Positions 54,689 to 63,835 of a stretch of 64,000 nucleotides of DNA are shown piece by piece. How positions within the stretch are numbered: position 1 is the stretch's first letter; each line of letters begins with the position of its first letter. The notes beneath the pieces were generated by a model. That model made no database searches and had not been told where the DNA came from. It worked only from the letters and a program-made list of their open reading frames with translations. Origin of the DNA: SURF-32 sp964648365 (GTDB taxonomy: Bacteria > Planctomycetota > Phycisphaerae > UBA1845); the NCBI GenBank assembly GCA_964648365.1, contig CAZYLK010000003.1, forward strand, positions 11,787-75,786. The letters are read 5' to 3'. Made by a program: the position numbers and the translations under genes.

Positions 54689-56488
54689 CTACTCGCCGTC
54701 GTCTTTCTGCTTGTTCTTGTTGCGTTTGTCCTTGCCCTTGGACTTCTCGCTCTTGTCGCCGGCCGGTGCGTCGCCCGTGGCGCTGTTGCCGGCCGGGTCG
54801 CTCGATCCGCCGGCCGCGGGCGCCTTCGCCCTGGCGGGCGCTTCGTCCTGTTCTTCCTCGTCGTCATCATCGACGTAGCCGAGCGCTTCGAGGTTACGCT
54901 TCTGTGCCGGGGTGATGTCGTGTCCGTGGCCGTCGTCGTCGTCGCCGCCGCCGCGGCTCGACTGCTTGAGGTCGAACCATTGTCGCGCCATCGGCTCATA
55001 CTTCGCGATCAGCGCGGCATGTTGGTCCTTGATGTTGTTCTTTTCCTGCGGATCCTTCGCGAGGTCGAACACCCACACCTCGTTCGCGCCGACGTGAACC
55101 GGCGGCTTGTCGTCGAATTCCGTGATGGTGAAGATGACTTTCAGGTCTCCCTGGCGGAACGCGACCTGCCGGTTGTTGCCGTGTTCGAAGATGAATTCGG
55201 TACGCGCCTCCAGGGCCGGGTTGGCGCTGCCCTTGAGCGTCGGCACGAGGCTGACGCCGCGGGTGACGTTCTGCAGATCGACGCCGTAGAGTTCCGCCAG
55301 CGTCGGGGCGATGTCCACGTGGGTCGCCCGCTGCGGGACGCGCAGCGCCGACGCCAGGCCGGGCATGCGCATGATCAGCGGCACGCGCAACGTCGATTCC
55401 AGGATGAAGTAGTGGTTGAAGTACTGTTCCAGTTCACCGAGGTTCTCGCCGTGGTCGGCCGTCAGGACCACGCCGGTGCCGTCGGTGAGGCTCTTGTCGT
55501 CGAGATGCTTCAACAGCCGGCCGATCTGCTCGTCGATGAACGCGATCTCGGCCATGTAGAGCGCTTTGGGATAGTCGATGTCGCGGACGTCCTTGAGCCA
55601 GCCGTAGTGGGCGATGCTGGGGAAGGCGTCGTTGATGGGGGTTGCGTCGCCGAGCTTCGGGTTCTTCGGATAGAACCGCTTCTGAAACTCCTTCGGCGGA
55701 TGATACGGCGCATGGGCGTCGAAGTAGTGCGCCCAGATAAAGAAGGGCTTGCCCGGGTTCTCGTCGATCCAGGCGATCACTCGATCGGTGATCTGCTCGG
55801 CGTTGAGCTGGTTCTTGATCAGCGGCTCGACCATGTAGATGTGATCGAAGCCGCGCCATCCGAACCAGGATGACGTGTGATTGGTCGCCGGGAAGCCGGC
55901 CGTCGCGTAGCCGGCGCGCTTGAACGCCTCCGGCAGCGTGTCGGCATTATCCGGCAGCACGGTCTTGTTGTCGAGAATTCCGTGCTCGATGCCCATCACG
56001 CCGGTCATGATCGTCGTGTGCGACGGGTTGGTCTGATTGGTCTGGCTGTGCATGTTCTCGAACAGCACGCCATGATCCGCGAGGGCGTCGATGTTGGGCG
56101 TCGTTCCTTCGGGCGCGCCGTAGCACGAGAGATGGTCGGCCCGCACCGTGTCGAGCGTGATGATGATGAGGTTCCGCCTCGCGCCGTCCCAGTGGGGCTT
56201 GGGCGGCGTGGTCGCGGCGGCGCGCTTGACGGACGTGGGCGGCGTCCATTCGACGTCCTCCTCGTCCGCTTCCATATATCCCAGGTCGCGGAGATTCTGC
56301 TTTTGAACCTCTGAAACACCCTGATCCGCCGAGCCTGGAGGGTTCGACGCAGGCGAGGAGGAGTGGGCCGGCCTGGCCGAGACGACCTCGGCGTTGTCCG
56401 CGGGGCTCGCCCCGTCGCCGCCCTTGCGGCAACCGGAGGTCAACAGGCACAGAAGCAGGCAGATCAGGATAGGACGGATCATGTTCAT
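54689..56488 (-). CDS. Sulfatase-fold lipoprotein with Thr at the nucleophile position
   Basis: The 599-residue product has a lipoprotein signal (ILICLLLCLLTSGC), then the sulfatase/phosphodiesterase core: NLIIITLDTVRADHLSCYG (first metal Asp), QTNPSHTTIMTG, DAHAPYHPP, VVLTADHGENLGE. In true sulfatases the position before x-P-S-R is a Cys or Ser that becomes formylglycine; here it is Thr in T-N-P-S-H. The enzyme is therefore more likely a phosphatase or phospho-transferase of the same fold, or inactive. Short tail elements NLRDLGYMEADEED and NLEALGYVDDDDEEE repeat at both ends, before a low-complexity Lys/Asp end. The start at M12 (56488) was chosen by spacing. It follows the related gene at 56552 in one operon. 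Confidence 0.85.
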   Translation of the reverse strand: MNMIRPILICLLLCLLTSGCRKGGDGASPADNAEVVSARPAHSSSPASNPPGSADQGVSEVQKQNLRDLGYMEADEEDVEWTPPTSVKRAAATTPPKPHWDGARRNLIIITLDTVRADHLSCYGAPEGTTPNIDALADHGVLFENMHSQTNQTNPSHTTIMTGVMGIEHGILDNKTVLPDNADTLPEAFKRAGYATAGFPATNHTSSWFGWRGFDHIYMVEPLIKNQLNAEQITDRVIAWIDENPGKPFFIWAHYFDAHAPYHPPKEFQKRFYPKNPKLGDATPINDAFPSIAHYGWLKDVRDIDYPKALYMAEIAFIDEQIGRLLKHLDDKSLTDGTGVVLTADHGENLGELEQYFNHYFILESTLRVPLIMRMPGLASALRVPQRATHVDIAPTLAELYGVDLQNVTRGVSLVPTLKGSANPALEARTEFIFEHGNNRQVAFRQGDLKVIFTITEFDDKPPVHVGANEVWVFDLAKDPQEKNNIKDQHAALIAKYEPMARQWFDLKQSSRGGGDDDDGHGHDITPAQKRNLEALGYVDDDDEEEQDEAPARAKAPAAGGSSDPAGNSATGDAPAGDKSEKSKGKDKRNKNKQKDDGE

Positions 56489-56551
56489 CTTGGCTCTCGG
56501 GCTCGCGCAGAAGGTCATCAAGTCCGGTTCAACGGGCGGTGTACGGTCCGG

Positions 56552-58240
56552 TCAGGGCGACGGCTTGCAAGCAACGTCTTCGCACGACTTGTCCGCGTGA
56601 AACTTCCCTTCGTTGTGATGGCAGTAGGCGAACGTGTAAGGCCGGCACGTGCCGTCGGAAAGGCAGCAGGCGCCTTCCGTGTCGTCGTCGATGCGGTCGT
56701 CGTCTTCTTCCACGTATCCCAGATCCTTGATGTTCTCGCGCCGCTTAGCGTCCATCTCGACCAACTCGCCGGACTTGAACTGCCGCCCGCGCAGCTTCTG
56801 CTCGGTCGTAAGGCTTTCGAGCATGGCCCGCAGCTCTGCGACTTTCTCGGGATACTTGTCCGCCACGTCGTTCAATTCGTGCGGGTCTTCCGCCACGTGG
56901 AACAACTGATCGTTCTCATCCTTGGCGTCGCGCTTGATGTACCGCCAGCCGTTGTGAAAGATCGCCTCGGAGAAGTCCTTGGTTCGCGTACCGGGGTACT
57001 GCGAGTAGATCGGCCGCACCGGATCAAACCCGTCGGCCAGTACGTTCACGCCGGACGTCTGGGCGGTGAATGCCGATCCCGGCAGTTCGGGCGCCACCGC
57101 CAGCACCGTTGGCAGGATGTCGACGGAGGAGAGCTGCGCCTCGACGCGGGCCGCCTTCCTGCCCGGCACGCGGATGATCAGCGGGACGTGCAACTGCTCG
57201 GCCCAGATGTCGCCATGCCCCGGCAGGCCGTGCTGGCCCAGCCCCTCGCCGTGGTCGCCGGTAAGGACGACGATGGTGTTGTCCCATACGCCGACTTCGG
57301 CCAGCTTGGCGAACAGTCGACCCACTTCCTGATCGACGTAGCGGATCTCGCCGTCGTAGGCGTTGACGTCCTCCGCGGTCTCCTTGACTTTCACGTCCAC
57401 GCCGGGGCGGCGCGTCTTGCTCGCCGATGCGTCGGCGCCGATCTCCCGCAGGAACGACTCCAGCCGCTCATCCGTCTGGAACATGGTGTCGAAGGGCGGC
57501 GGGGGTTCGTACTTGGCGTGGCAGTCGAAGTAGTGAACCCACGTCATGAACGGCTGCTTCATGCCGCCCTCGAGCCAGGCAAAGACGTGTTTGTTGGTTT
57601 CTTCTGCGATGACCTTCTTGTCGTCCGGCTCGTGCCAGGTCTGGAAGCCGGCGCCCAGTCCGCTGGCTGCCTTGACAGGCTCCGCGCTGACGAAGCCGGC
57701 GGTCTGGTATCCGGCCTCGCTCATGACCGTCGCCAGGGTCTTGAGGATCGGCGACGGCTTGTACTGCATTCCGTCGACCTTGGTCAGGTTGGCGATGAGG
57801 CCGTGCTCACGCGGATACACGCCCGTAAAGAGTGACGCGTGGGTCGGAAGCGTCTGCCCCGTCGGCGTGATGCAATGCTCGAAGACCAGCGACTCGGCCG
57901 CAAACTTGTCGATGTTGGGCGAGGTATCGCGGAAGTAGCCGTAGCAGCCCAGATGGTCGGCCCGCAGTGTGTCGATTGTGATGACCAGCAGGTTCGGGCC
58001 TTTGGCGGACGACACCTGATGAGAGGCAGGCCTGGCCGGCGTCGAGGGCGTGGGGGCTTCGCTCCGCGGAGCGGGCGCTGCGGCGGGAGAAGACGCACCG
58101 CGCGGCGCCGCCTGGGCCGCCGGGCCGTTCGATCCGTCCTGCCGCCGGCAACCGCCGGCCACGATCAGCAGCGCTGCTGCCAGCGCCACGCCGATCCCGT
58201 TGACGCGAAGTCTGCGTCGTCTGTTGATCGTCACCACCAC
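56552..58240 (-). CDS. Sulfatase-fold lipoprotein with Cys-rich C-terminal module
   Basis: The 562-residue protein has a lipoprotein signal (GIGVALAAALLIVAGGC), a Pro/Ala linker and the sulfatase-like core: LLVITIDTLRADHLGCYGYF, QTLPTHASLFTGVYPREHG, HYFDCHAKYEPP, TIVVLTGDHGEGLGQHGLPG. As in its neighbour, the nucleophile position is Thr (T-L-P-T-H). It ends in NIKDLGYVEEDDDR and then a Cys-rich module GACCLSDGTCRPYTFAYCHH...CEDVACKPSP, of the GACCL-DGTC type that planctomycetes use as an exported add-on. Translation starts at GTG 58240. The downstream paralogue begins 63 bases after its stop. Substrate unknown. Confidence 0.85.
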   Translation of the reverse strand: MVVTINRRRRLRVNGIGVALAAALLIVAGGCRRQDGSNGPAAQAAPRGASSPAAAPAPRSEAPTPSTPARPASHQVSSAKGPNLLVITIDTLRADHLGCYGYFRDTSPNIDKFAAESLVFEHCITPTGQTLPTHASLFTGVYPREHGLIANLTKVDGMQYKPSPILKTLATVMSEAGYQTAGFVSAEPVKAASGLGAGFQTWHEPDDKKVIAEETNKHVFAWLEGGMKQPFMTWVHYFDCHAKYEPPPPFDTMFQTDERLESFLREIGADASASKTRRPGVDVKVKETAEDVNAYDGEIRYVDQEVGRLFAKLAEVGVWDNTIVVLTGDHGEGLGQHGLPGHGDIWAEQLHVPLIIRVPGRKAARVEAQLSSVDILPTVLAVAPELPGSAFTAQTSGVNVLADGFDPVRPIYSQYPGTRTKDFSEAIFHNGWRYIKRDAKDENDQLFHVAEDPHELNDVADKYPEKVAELRAMLESLTTEQKLRGRQFKSGELVEMDAKRRENIKDLGYVEEDDDRIDDDTEGACCLSDGTCRPYTFAYCHHNEGKFHADKSCEDVACKPSP

Positions 58241-58581
58241 GTCTCCGTCGCTCCCGCTGCTACCTGTTACAAGTCATCCCACGTGGGCCTGCCCCGCTCC
58301 GGCCGGACATCGGCCGTACCTCAAGATCGAGCCTAGCCGATCGACGACGTCCCGCAACCGCAGCGCGCGCCGAACCCGCCCGGCACCCTTCCGTCGGGCC
58401 TTCCGTCGCACCCTCGATATCGGCGAAACGGCGCGAACACCCGATGTCGTCACGAGGGGTTCAACGCCGCCGGCATCGGGCTATTGCGGTGTCCGCGGCC
58501 GCTCGGGCGCGGTATCGGACTGTGACGCCCGCTCCGAAACAGGCCGGCGCCCTGGCAGCCGAACCTCGGCCGCGACGCGAG

Positions 58582-59188
58582 TCAGACCCCCAGCGTGATC
58601 ACGAGCGTCTCGTCGCGAACCTCGACGTTCCGCAGGATCAGGCGTGCGCCGGCGTGGCCGAGCGACCCGCGGTTCAGGTCGTAGACGGGGACTGTGCTGA
58701 GGAATTCGCACAGGGCTTCCTCGATGAAGGCGTGCGGGTGAGATGTGGCGGTCGGGCACGCCCTGGACTTGAATCGCTTCCAGAGTGGGGTCTTTCAGGC
58801 AAAAGGCGTTGCGCGGATCGTCATAACGCAGGCCGGTCGTCACCGCGATGCTGCCGCCGAGCGGGGCCGTCTGCCCTGGGAGCAGAATATTCAGCGTGAC
58901 GTCGAGTTCAACCCGGACCCGATCCGTCCCCTGCAGGAACGTGACGCGCGGCGACGCATACGTCGCCTTGAAGAACCGCAGATAGGTCCGCGTTATTGGG
59001 AAACTCGCGTCCAGCCGCTCCTGAATCTGCGCCTCCGTCAGCGTGATGACGAAGTCCCGCCCGCGCAGGAAGAACAGGTAAGCGCACAACGCCACGACCA
59101 TCAGCCCGGCGGTTACCAGCGCGCGCCGGTCCGGCCTCGGCGGCGGGGCGTAGGTCGGTGAGTGCGCGTGCTCGGTCCCGTCGGCCAT
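58582..59188 (-). pseudogene. DUF1439-like membrane-anchored protein with a single frameshift
   Basis: The first frame reads MADGTEHAHSPTY, an anchor ALVTAGLMVVALCAYLFFL, then ITLTEAQIQERLDASFPI and RNAFCLKDPTLEAIQVQGVP, typical of DUF1439 lipid-binding-like proteins. After VQGVPDRH (about 58745) that frame turns into Arg/Pro-rich nonsense, while the next frame continues the family: SHPHAFIEEALCEFLSTVPV, YDLNRGSLGHAGARLILRNV and EVRDETLVITLGV, ending at TGA 58582-58584. One surplus base near 58739-58750 explains this. Corrected, the protein would have about 202 residues. It may be an assembly error or a real mutation. The 341 bases between its end and the start of the sulfatase-like gene at 58240 hold no gene. 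Confidence 0.8.
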
Positions 59189-59300
59189 CGTCGGCTCCCG
59201 CGTTACTCGGTGGTTCGACCGCATCCAGCGAGTGACTTGCAGTCACGCATCGCGTCGCTCGCAGTCGTCGCGGGCTTCAATGGCTCTTATTCGTCGGAGG

Positions 59301-61349
59301 TCACGAGATATTTCGTTGATACTCCGGCACGATGTGCCGCAGCAGCGCGCGTCGCCGTTCGTCGTCGGCCGCGTCATTCGCGTCGAGGAGTTCGTGGACG
59401 CTCTTGAGGACGACATCTGCGTCAGCCTCGCGATGCTTGTGGACGCCGATCGAAGGGTGTTGCGTTCCGGCGACCTCTTCGCCGTCGATGGTCAGTTCCT
59501 CGAACAGCTTCTCGCCCGGGCGAATCCCGGTGAACGTAATGTCCACGTCCACGCCCGGCCGCAGCCCGCTCAGCGTGATCATGTCGCGGGCCAGGTCGAC
59601 GATCTTGATCGGTTCGCCCATGTCCAGCAGGTAGATTTCACCGCCCTGGCCCATCGTTCCGGCCTGCAGGACGAGCTGGCTCGCCTCCGGGATGGTCATG
59701 AAGTATCGCCGCATCTCGGGATGCGTGACCGTGACCGGCCCCCCGGCGGCGATCTGCCGCTGGAAGATGGGCACGACGCTGCCGTCGCTGCCCAGCACGT
59801 TGCCGAACCGCACCGTCACGATCTGAATGTCGCGACGCTGGTTCGTCGCCTGCACCACCAGTTCCGCCACGCGCTTGGTGCATCCCATGATGCTGGTTGG
59901 GTTGATGGCCTTGTCGGTCGAAATAAGCACCATCCGCGGCACGCCCGCGTCCGCCGCCGCCCGTGCCACCGAAAGAGTGCCGCCCACGTTGTTCTTGATC
60001 GCCTCGCCGACGTTGATCTCCATCATGGGGACGTGCTTGTGCGCCGCCGCGTGAAAAACCAGGTCCGGCCGATGCGTCGCGAAAACGTCGGCCACGCGCC
60101 GCCCGTCGCATACGTCGGCGATGGCCGCAACGATGTCGAGCGCCGGAAAACCGCGGCGCAGTTCGCGATCAATCTCGAAGAGGGCGTTCTCCGCACGCTC
60201 CATCAGCACCAGCCGCGACGGCCCGAACTGGGCGATCTGGCGCGTCAATTCGGAGCCGATGCTGCCGCCGGCGCCCGTCACCACAATGGTGCGTCCGCGG
60301 ATCTGCTGCGCGATGCGCTCCGTGTCGAGCTGGACCGGGTCGCGGCGGAGCAGGTCGGCGATGTCCACGTCGCGGATGTAGTTGACCTGTACACGGTCTT
60401 CCATCAGCGCCGAGACGCTCGGCAGCACGCGAAAGCGCACACCGGTGCCGGAGCAGCGCTCCACCCATTCGCGCATTTCGCGCGGGCGCGCGTTCGGAAG
60501 CGCGATCAGCACTTCGTCCACCGAGTGCCGCGCGACCAGTTCCGGCAGGCGATCGGTCGATCCGAGGAACGCCGCACCGTGGATCGTCCCCGACTGACCG
60601 GACGCGCGGTCGTCCACCAGGCCCACGACCACGTAGCCCACTTCGGGCATCCTGCGGATCTGTCGGATCACCGACTCGGCTTCGTCTCCCGATCCGACGA
60701 TCAGGAGGCGGCGGGCGCTCGCCGCACGATGGACGCGAACCTCTTCGTAATAGAACCGAACGACGATGCGCGCCCCGCAGACGAAGGCGATCGTCATGCC
60801 GAAGTCGAGCAGGAAGATCGACTGGCGAAAGCGCGGCGGCGTAAACCGGTCGATCAGCGCCTGGCCCGTCATCTGAGTCGAGAGGTTCTCGACCAGAAAA
60901 TACGCGATCACGAGAATCACCGAGCTGATCAATGCCGCCCACGATACGCCGAACAGGTCGTGGAAGCCGATGTATCGCCACGAGCCGCGGTATTGCCCCG
61001 TCACACCGAAGACCAGCGTCTTGATCAGCACGGACAGCAGCAGCATCGGCGGCAGCAGCGTATACAGCCAGCCGACGCCGATCGGCCCGCCCACGTACGC
61101 GGGGGGCCAGCGCAGCGCGCGATGGAAGTTGTAGGCCAGCGCAAACGCCGCCAGCATCGACAGGCTGAAAAAGACGACGTGTGCGATCATGCAGATCGCG
61201 AGGCGATGACGAACGACGAAGATGGGCAGGCCGAACGCGGTTCGAGCCGAGTCAGGTGATGCGGCTGTGGTTTGCGACCGATACCCGGCCGTCGCTTCTT
61301 GAGGTTCGACGTGACGCGGCGCGGATGCGGAGGGGGCGACCTGTGTCAT
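59301..61349 (-). CDS. FlaA1/WbpM-type nucleotide-sugar 4,6-dehydratase (CapD family)
   Basis: The 682-residue protein has four N-terminal membrane segments (FSLSMLAAFALAYN, YTLLPPMLLLSVLIKTLVFG, WAALISSVILVIAYFLV, FLLDFGMTIAFVCGARIVV). It also has a first Rossmann-like domain (RRLLIVGSGDEAESVIRQIR) and the catalytic short-chain dehydrogenase domain with TGAGGSIGSELTRQIAQFGP, HAAAHKHVPMMEIN and STDKAINPTSIMGCTKR. The last has the Met-x3-Lys that replaces Tyr-x3-Lys in this family. Such enzymes convert UDP-GlcNAc-type sugars to 4-keto-6-deoxy forms for polysaccharide or glycoprotein synthesis. Its start overlaps the stop of the upstream gene (ATGA), so it is translationally coupled. Confidence 0.93.
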   Translation of the reverse strand: MTQVAPSASAPRHVEPQEATAGYRSQTTAASPDSARTAFGLPIFVVRHRLAICMIAHVVFFSLSMLAAFALAYNFHRALRWPPAYVGGPIGVGWLYTLLPPMLLLSVLIKTLVFGVTGQYRGSWRYIGFHDLFGVSWAALISSVILVIAYFLVENLSTQMTGQALIDRFTPPRFRQSIFLLDFGMTIAFVCGARIVVRFYYEEVRVHRAASARRLLIVGSGDEAESVIRQIRRMPEVGYVVVGLVDDRASGQSGTIHGAAFLGSTDRLPELVARHSVDEVLIALPNARPREMREWVERCSGTGVRFRVLPSVSALMEDRVQVNYIRDVDIADLLRRDPVQLDTERIAQQIRGRTIVVTGAGGSIGSELTRQIAQFGPSRLVLMERAENALFEIDRELRRGFPALDIVAAIADVCDGRRVADVFATHRPDLVFHAAAHKHVPMMEINVGEAIKNNVGGTLSVARAAADAGVPRMVLISTDKAINPTSIMGCTKRVAELVVQATNQRRDIQIVTVRFGNVLGSDGSVVPIFQRQIAAGGPVTVTHPEMRRYFMTIPEASQLVLQAGTMGQGGEIYLLDMGEPIKIVDLARDMITLSGLRPGVDVDITFTGIRPGEKLFEELTIDGEEVAGTQHPSIGVHKHREADADVVLKSVHELLDANDAADDERRRALLRHIVPEYQRNIS

Positions 61350-62395
61350 GGCTGGGCGCTTTCAACCGCCGGCGCGGATGGCGCCGCGGGTGCGGCAGGC
61401 GTCCTCGCGGCGCTGCGCATCGTCGCCGCCCAGGCGGCGTAGGGCGATTCCGGCCGTTGCCGGGCGATCTGGTCGGCGACCCGCAGCGCATCGCTGTCGC
61501 CGCCCGCGTGCCACAGGAAGAACGCGAGCAGGGCGGCGGCGTCCAGGTCGCCCGGTCGCGCGGCCACGTGGCGTTGAAGTTGAGTGCTGACCCTCACGTA
61601 CTCTTCGGCCGAGGCGAACTGGGCGCCGTAGGCCACGGATCGTGTCAGAGCCTCCTGGCCCTCCTGTCGGACGGATCGGGCCATGCGCGTCTGCGCGGCC
61701 GTGAATCGCTCCAGGCCCACGTCGCAGAAGAGCATGCCCAGCCGCGCTACGCGGTCCGCCGGACTGAGCGACAGTGCGGTCTGAAGCTGGTACGACGCGC
61801 CCGAGTAATCCGCCTGCCCGAAAGCCGTCCATCCCGCGGCACGCGTCCGCTGGTAGAGGGCGGCGCTTTGTTGGCGCAGGAAGCGCCCGGTACCTGATGT
61901 CACGACACTTGACGGCGGGTCGACGGCGTCGTCCCCCCCGGAAGAGACATCACCGGATTCGGCCAGCAGAGGCGATCGCGCGGCCATGATGAAGCGTGCC
62001 GTCGCCAGCACGCGCTGGCGGGTCACGTCGATGGACGATGCGATCGGAAGCGCCGGCGCTTCCGCTCCCGCTGCCGCCGGTGACGCCAACGGGGGGAGCC
62101 GGTCGAACAACCCGCCGGCCGACCGTGCGGGAACCTGCGGCGTGGCAAAGCCCAGCCCGGGCGCAGCCGCAGGCGCGCTAAGCGAGACATAGTCCCAAGG
62201 CGCCGCGCCGGCGGGGGGCTCGAGTCCGTAGGCCGTGCTCCCCCAGCGATTGCTGTTCCAGCGTGCGTTGCCGTACTCGTCGAAGCGTGTCGTAAAGTTA
62301 TAAGCCCGAGGATCTTGCGCGCCGGTCGCCGTGGTCAGCAACAGCGCCGCGACGGCGCCCGCGACCCCGGGCGTAGGATGGAACCACTGCGACAT
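61346..62395 (-). CDS. Exported TPR-like protein coupled to the dehydratase
   Basis: The 349-residue product has a signal peptide (VAGAVAALLLTTATGA). An unstructured Pro/Ala-rich part with aromatic residues follows (NFTTRFDEYGNARWNSNRWG), then helical repeats from about residue 180: AFGQADYSGASYQLQTALSL, RVSTQLQRHVAARPGDLDAA, DSDALRVADQIARQRPESPY. The TPR-like part suggests a protein scaffold. Its stop overlaps the start of the nucleotide-sugar dehydratase gene, which hints at a shared job in envelope polysaccharide handling. MSQWFHPTPG at 62395 is the likely start. Confidence 0.75.
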   Translation of the reverse strand: MSQWFHPTPGVAGAVAALLLTTATGAQDPRAYNFTTRFDEYGNARWNSNRWGSTAYGLEPPAGAAPWDYVSLSAPAAAPGLGFATPQVPARSAGGLFDRLPPLASPAAAGAEAPALPIASSIDVTRQRVLATARFIMAARSPLLAESGDVSSGGDDAVDPPSSVVTSGTGRFLRQQSAALYQRTRAAGWTAFGQADYSGASYQLQTALSLSPADRVARLGMLFCDVGLERFTAAQTRMARSVRQEGQEALTRSVAYGAQFASAEEYVRVSTQLQRHVAARPGDLDAAALLAFFLWHAGGDSDALRVADQIARQRPESPYAAWAATMRSAARTPAAPAAPSAPAVESAQP

Positions 62396-62618
62396 GCACG
62401 CCTGCTCCGAACGGGCGCCGCGCCGCGGCAGCATCCGGCGGGCAGCGCAGATCGAAATCCTGTGGATTTCTTCGGCAGATCGTAGAAGCACCGTCCACCT
62501 CCGACAAGCGGAGAGTCACGATGCGTCCGCGTCAGTGGCCCGGCCGACCGATAAAACCCATGCGGCTGAGGTTGTGCCGGACCGTGCTACGCGAGTGGCG
62601 ACGACGCGACGCTGCGCT

Positions 62619-63728
62619 CTACTTTCGCTCGCCGGCGGCGTCACGCTGTGCCTGCGTCGGGATGGCCGCCATGCGCTCGGTCAATTCGCCGAAGCAGGCC
62701 CGAACCGGCGCCCAGGCATCGTCAGTCGCGCGGGCTGCGCCGGTGACAGCGCTTAACGTTTCACCGCGCTGCGAGATGTAGGCCGTTGCCCGCTCGAAGA
62801 GTTCGGTGTGGATGGACATCAGTGCTGCCTGTTGCGGTTCGTCGAGCCGGTAGAGCGTCGTGTTGTGGCGAACGTAGGCGATCCACGTTGCAGGCTCGTA
62901 TGCAAGCCAGCGCGACGGCGGCGGCTGCGCCTCGCCTGACTGCACCGGGGCCTCAGCGCCGGACGTATCCGACACCGCGCCTCGGCGCCAGGCCAGATCT
63001 TCATCACGCAGGCCCCAGTCGCTGGGCTTCCACTGCCCGCGCGCCCACGCCTCCCGCTGATCGTTCGCGAATCGCGTCAGCTTCTCCAGCGTCGGCAGGT
63101 CACGGTTGAGCAGTTCGCGCTGCGACGGATCCATGCCGGCTTCCAAGCCGGCGCGGATGCGTTCCGTCGCTTTGAGTGCGTCCTGATGCAGCCCTTCCGT
63201 CGCCCGTGTCCATTCGGCCATAAATGCCGCGAGTTCCTCGCGGGTCGGCCCACGATCCCGATACTCGGCGCTGCGGTCCACCGCCTTGCGAACCTGCTCC
63301 ATCAGCGTCGGGCCGTGTTCAATCAGCAGGCTGGTGGTCTCGCTGAGGATCGATCCTTGGAGGCTCATTTTCTGCTGGTCGCTCAGGTGATACCGCTGGC
63401 CGACCAGATCCGTGAGCCGCGTCAGCCGTTCCATTACGCGCCACGGGGGGATCCGGGCGACGTCTTTGGATGTATCACGGGCGAAGAGATCGGCATCGTC
63501 GGTCCAGCCGTTCTGTTCCCACAACCGATCGATCGCAGGCTCGATGATCTCGATTTGCTGATCCCAGGGGCCGAACTTCTTGATCTGACGGGTGATTTCG
63601 TGCAGGGGGCCGAGCGTGTTGCGGGACGATTCCCGCCGATCCTGTCTTGGCGCGTCGGCGTCTTCCTGCGCGTGCGCAATCGCACACACGATGAGAAGGG
63701 CCAGCGCGATGGGCCTGGGACTGGGCAT
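62619..63728 (-). CDS. Exported hypothetical protein
   Basis: The 369-residue product has a signal peptide (PIALALLIVCAIAHAQ) and is otherwise mostly helical and charged (HEITRQIKKFGPWDQQIEII, DLVGQRYHLSDQQKMSLQGS, RAGLEAGMDPSQRELLNRDL). The pattern 'YHLSDQQKMSLQ' and 'MDPSQRELLNRD' recalls periplasmic Spy/LTXXQ-like helical hairpins, but this is only a visual likeness. No catalytic motif is present. It is upstream of the TPR-like gene on the same strand with a gap of about 220 bases. The start at M10 was chosen by signal-peptide shape. Confidence 0.7.
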   Translation of the reverse strand: MPSPRPIALALLIVCAIAHAQEDADAPRQDRRESSRNTLGPLHEITRQIKKFGPWDQQIEIIEPAIDRLWEQNGWTDDADLFARDTSKDVARIPPWRVMERLTRLTDLVGQRYHLSDQQKMSLQGSILSETTSLLIEHGPTLMEQVRKAVDRSAEYRDRGPTREELAAFMAEWTRATEGLHQDALKATERIRAGLEAGMDPSQRELLNRDLPTLEKLTRFANDQREAWARGQWKPSDWGLRDEDLAWRRGAVSDTSGAEAPVQSGEAQPPPSRWLAYEPATWIAYVRHNTTLYRLDEPQQAALMSIHTELFERATAYISQRGETLSAVTGAARATDDAWAPVRACFGELTERMAAIPTQAQRDAAGERK

Positions 63729-63835
63729 AAGCGATGTCACCGGGGGCGGACGCACTCCGCCTCGATCTATGTGGGATTATATCGACCGGCGGGGGGTTTT
63801 CGAGGGAGTCGACAGTCCCAAGCCGTGCCCGCGGG

